Of a stretch of DNA of 8,508 nucleotides, positions 7,501 to 8,508 are shown in pieces. The stretch comes from an uncultured Oxalobacteraceae bacterium (GTDB lineage: Bacteria > Pseudomonadota > Gammaproteobacteria > Burkholderiales > Burkholderiaceae_D): contig CALKVB010000172.1 in NCBI GenBank assembly GCA_937996605.1, positions 1 through 8,508 of the forward strand, given 5' to 3'. A program made the position numbers and the translations under genes. The notes beneath the pieces were generated by a model. That model saw nothing but the letters and a program-made list of their open reading frames with translations, was not told where the DNA came from and made no database searches. Each line of letters begins with the position of its first letter. Positions within the stretch are counted from its first letter, which is position 1.

Positions 7501-8508
7501 AGATATGGCGGTCGAATCTATTGTGTTCGGCAATGGTGTTGTGTGGACTAAAGCAGATATCCTGACTAAATTGATTAATCAATCTGGTACGTTGTCCAAT
7601 TTCACTGCTACAACCGGCGACGATACGTTTACGGTTGATCATTCACTCGATCAAGTGTCTGGAGAAAGAGGCGGGCATGATCGCATCGAGAGTTCAGTTT
7701 CTTACGAGTTGCCCAATAATTTGGTTGCAGACATTGAGTTGTCGGGTGTGCTCAATCTCAACGCAGCTAGTTGGGGAAGTGGAGCCATTACGGGGAATAG
7801 TGGCGATAATATTCTACGCAAAAATGGTCTGGGAAATTTTTATTATGATCACGCGACCCTGACTGGTGGTAAAGGCAATGATCTCTATTTCGCTCGTGGA
7901 TTTATGGATCGTAATGGTGCTAAATTAGACGAGATTAATGCTGACAAAATAATTGATACCGTCATTGAAAATGCCAATGAGGGTTATGACACCATCACCA
8001 CAACGGCCTATAACGCGACCTTACCCGCCAATGTTGAAAAACTGGTGGTCAGTGGCGAAGGTATGTATGCATGGTATTTTCCGACCAGCACGTATATCGT
8101 GAATCATTTCAATGGTAACGAACTGGATAACGTGATTGATGCTTCTGGTATTTCAAGTGGCAATCCGATCATTGACGGCGGCCTAGGCAAAGATACGATG
8201 ATAGGCGGTGGTGGCGACGATACCTTTATCGTCGATAACGTGGATGATCTTGTCATTGAGACCTTGTTAACGAATCGACCTGATTCATTGAGTGCGTCTA
8301 AGGGAGATACGATTGAATCCAGCGTGAGTTATACACTTCCCGCAAATGTAGAAAACCTGAGCTTGACTGGCGCAAGCGCGATTAATGGCATAGGTAATGA
8401 ATTGAGTAATCGCTTAGATGGCAGCAAAAATTCTGCGATCAATCATTTAAGCGGAGGTCTGGGTGACGATACCTATATTGTTGACGTGAATGATGTCATC
8501 CATGAGAA
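4205..8508 (+). CDS. Giant RTX calcium-binding protein with N-terminal permuted papain-like domain (3'-partial)
   Basis: Predicted type I secretion cargo: no N-terminal signal peptide, calcium-binding repeats, and exporter genes beside it. 1434 codons are visible without a stop; the secretion signal expected at the C-terminus is outside the window. Order of parts: 1-130 candidate enzyme domain with GHVWV (His22) and NNCTTFATKVLVNAG (Cys112); ~165-193 glycine-rich linker; 201-331 five EF-hand-like loops beginning with IDLDGDGIETT; ~365-665 middle region with SLPDLFGSGRVRNLRES (396-412), a segment I associate with large RTX proteins; 669-716, 818-863 and 951-1023 GGxGxDx repeat blocks. Each repeat block is followed by an HCBP-related segment ending in motifs such as ESIVFGNGVVWTKADIL (1104-1120). 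From 1138 on come modules of the type SYTLPANVENLSLTGA (1375-1390). Only three cysteines are seen (112, 950, 1090), usual for RTX proteins, which makes the conserved-looking NNC at 112 stand out. It could be an antibacterial effector, a toxin, an adhesin-like surface protein or a secreted enzyme; the sequence does not decide. Confidence 0.95.
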   Translation, partial: MPDSKVVINQINKGTDGSKFGHVWVVVTDSKGVDHSYGFGPNDILVDLPIFGEILAPWSEGKVETKDNTLHPNPDFSKEYSISDAQVQKIINFAEKVKANPGPYNLEGMNNCTTFATKVLVNAGVVPSGGMLPAIPSMIPNWVRAKGIQSGNIKRIASGPRVLRIPAGGIGGIGGGWGASGMGGGAGNAGSAGTRPPVRDPLAIDLDGDGIETTSSRDGTIILFDHNNDGIKTGSGWIKPDDGWLAIDKNGNGTIDSGRELLGVDTLKKNGEFAQNGFDALSDLDANGDGKIDADDTEFKNLRVWRDLNQDGVSQTGELSTLAEIGVFSINVSSIGGRLDLGNGNVQTATGTFTRTSGSAGQLSETTSAVANLDLLVDTFYRKFVDAIPLTSQAESLPDLFGSGRVRNLRESISLSPRLGDFVQIYSNVTTRSLQIDYLDQFIQLWADTSDMKSYRQQALDLSESGVSLSYHLATYLPGNADYESFMRKLGVVERFMGFSYGGPTGEARFEHLTPSSGALSVTLTGAQIASIELAYDRLKSDIYESLLPQTRMRGYLDIMDSSIIEGDFSNEKIEGRFLAEINQKGREGIVDLLEFVSSVGSKSLLEMGWDAKIFIFKQLMSFSSSQVESFSQEMTEWTFKFNEVTQSSTQSSKRNDILIRNILSELVRGDDGDDFILTGNGNDSLFGENGNDFLWGGSGDDIMSGGSGDNVYAWGLGSGKDRIESYNETVDHVDRLLILGSLVSTDLTFRRIGSDLQISIIGNNDSLRIKNAFNNLDDSNWNSMIGEIMFSNGSSMNANDIQALSLIGNSQKDYLRGFIGNDVLNGFDGDDLLEGAAGDDFLIGGLGNDVLKGETGNDFYQFELNWGADTVIDLTGKSIIRFGAGIGRDNLSITREGDDVTITDARNNSSIFFTAYSRAGDQAYLNSEIQFDNGDKLTLRDFLIAKLTCTNGNDTIRGTSLDDTIVGLRGNDTLVGNVGDDFLQGDPGDDFLDGGEGNDTMFGGSGNEILLGGSGNDTYRFGRNQGSDFVIDRTAGVGVGGEDKIVLDADVLPVNVSLYRTSSVNSAYYNANNVDDLILVIDGSNEQLCIADYFSTTEDMAVESIVFGNGVVWTKADILTKLINQSGTLSNFTATTGDDTFTVDHSLDQVSGERGGHDRIESSVSYELPNNLVADIELSGVLNLNAASWGSGAITGNSGDNILRKNGLGNFYYDHATLTGGKGNDLYFARGFMDRNGAKLDEINADKIIDTVIENANEGYDTITTTAYNATLPANVEKLVVSGEGMYAWYFPTSTYIVNHFNGNELDNVIDASGISSGNPIIDGGLGKDTMIGGGGDDTFIVDNVDDLVIETLLTNRPDSLSASKGDTIESSVSYTLPANVENLSLTGASAINGIGNELSNRLDGSKNSAINHLSGGLGDDTYIVDVNDVIHE
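4805..5197 (+). other. Domain: array of five EF-hand-like calcium loops
   Basis: Residues 201-331 of the RTX protein. Loops start at Asp205 (DLDGDGIE), Asp225 (DHNNDGIK), Asp248 (DKNGNGTIDSGRE, a near-complete EF loop), Asp285 (DANGDGKIDADD) and Asp307 (DLNQDGVSQTGE). The wording of this block, from IDLDGDGIETT through RVWRDLNQDG to TLAEIGV, is a known companion of RTX repeats in large proteobacterial exoproteins. It gives a second calcium-binding system, separate from the GGxGxDx repeats, that could fold the N-terminal half after export into calcium-rich surroundings. Confidence 0.85.
6209..6352 (+). repeat. RTX nonapeptide repeats, block 1, plus first HCBP-related segment after it
   Basis: Residues 669-716 contain consecutive calcium-binding nonapeptides (GDDGDDFIL, GNGNDSLFG, ENGNDFLWG, GSGDDIMSG, GSGDNVYAW) expected to form a parallel beta-roll. 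It is followed at about 735-805 by a segment ending IGEIMFSNGSSMNANDI, resembling the HCBP-related domain that caps such rolls. GGxGxDx rolls fold only in millimolar calcium, so the protein would stay unfolded in the cytoplasm for export. Confidence 0.9.
6656..6793 (+). repeat. RTX nonapeptide repeats, block 2
   Basis: Residues 818-863: GFIGNDVLN, GFDGDDLLE, GAAGDDFLI, GGLGNDVLK and GETGNDFYQ, closing with the FYQFELNWGAD cap typical of a roll end. A second HCBP-related segment runs from about 879 to 944 and ends in EIQFDNGDKLTLRDFL. Confidence 0.92.
7055..7273 (+). repeat. RTX nonapeptide repeats, block 3 (longest)
   Basis: Residues 951-1023 hold about seven to eight consecutive nonapeptides (from NGNDTIRG through GGEGNDTMF to GGSGNDTYRFG). 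One copy reads GNEILLGG, with Glu where the Asp usually stands. A third HCBP-related segment follows at about 1044-1120, ending in ESIVFGNGVVWTKADIL. G/C-rich codons on this strand also leave a long Pro/Ser-rich open frame on the opposite strand, which is a by-product of the repeat. Confidence 0.92.
7616..8508 (+). repeat. C-terminal RTX modules of the 'SVSYTLPANVENLSLTG' type
   Basis: Residues 1138-1434 contain three diverged copies of a longer module. Each has a GDDTFxVD or GNDLYFA roll strand, then D(T/R)I-E-SSVSY-LPxNVExLxLSG, then GNxLxN with a GGLGxDT strand. Copy anchors are SYELPNNLVADIELSG (1166-1181), ATLPANVEKLVVSG (1271-1284) and SYTLPANVENLSLTG (1375-1389). The copies are 87-109 residues apart and diverged at DNA level, so there is no recent duplication. 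The last one is cut by the window edge; proteins of this type usually carry more copies. Confidence 0.85.

Noticed and set aside
1..8508. CRISPR array, tRNA, rRNA, insertion sequence or attachment site
   Set aside because: No spaced identical repeats, no tRNA-like cloverleaf or transposase coding sequence was seen; the repeats present are protein-level RTX repeats and one short leader repeat.

Overview
The window holds an accessory type I secretion cluster, all on the + strand, that appears to be truncated at both ends. It looks like a mesophilic proteobacterium. The ABC transporter and membrane fusion protein are of the HlyB/HlyD kind found in beta- and gammaproteobacteria. From general memory of such sequences, the HlyD N-terminus and the RTX protein architecture lean towards Burkholderiales (Oxalobacteraceae-like) or neighbouring lineages. 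That placement is a low-confidence guess, since there is no rRNA or housekeeping gene to anchor it.

Layout: (1) bases 1-2018, an HlyB-type ABC exporter whose first ~35-40 codons lie upstream of the window; (2) bases 2019-2092, a short leader with three 10-bp tandem repeats directly in front of the next start codon and no clear Shine-Dalgarno; (3) bases 2093-3523, an HlyD-type membrane fusion protein; (4) bases 3524-3639, an AT-rich gap with an inverted repeat; (5) bases ~3640-4194, a small unrecognised membrane-anchored protein with four cysteines on its presumed periplasmic side; (6) bases 4205-8508, a very large RTX calcium-binding protein, open to the right edge (1434 codons visible, no stop).

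How they fit together: genes 1 and 2 are the inner-membrane and periplasm-spanning parts of a type I secretion channel; the outer-membrane TolC-like part is not in the window. The RTX protein is the obvious cargo. Its N-terminus has a His22...Asn-Asn-Cys112 arrangement resembling a circularly permuted papain-like (LRAT/YiiX/PPPDE-type) enzyme. This is followed by a glycine-rich linker, five EF-hand-like calcium loops, a ~330-residue middle region and then alternating RTX repeat blocks and HCBP-related segments. The small membrane protein ends only 10 bases before the RTX start and shares its ribosome-binding site region, so the two are probably co-translated.

The most interesting reading is inference only: a secreted effector with an N-terminal enzyme domain and a co-expressed membrane partner that could be an immunity or accessory protein. 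The small gene is clearly more AT-rich than the secretion genes, which suggests a different history for the cargo module and the exporter module.
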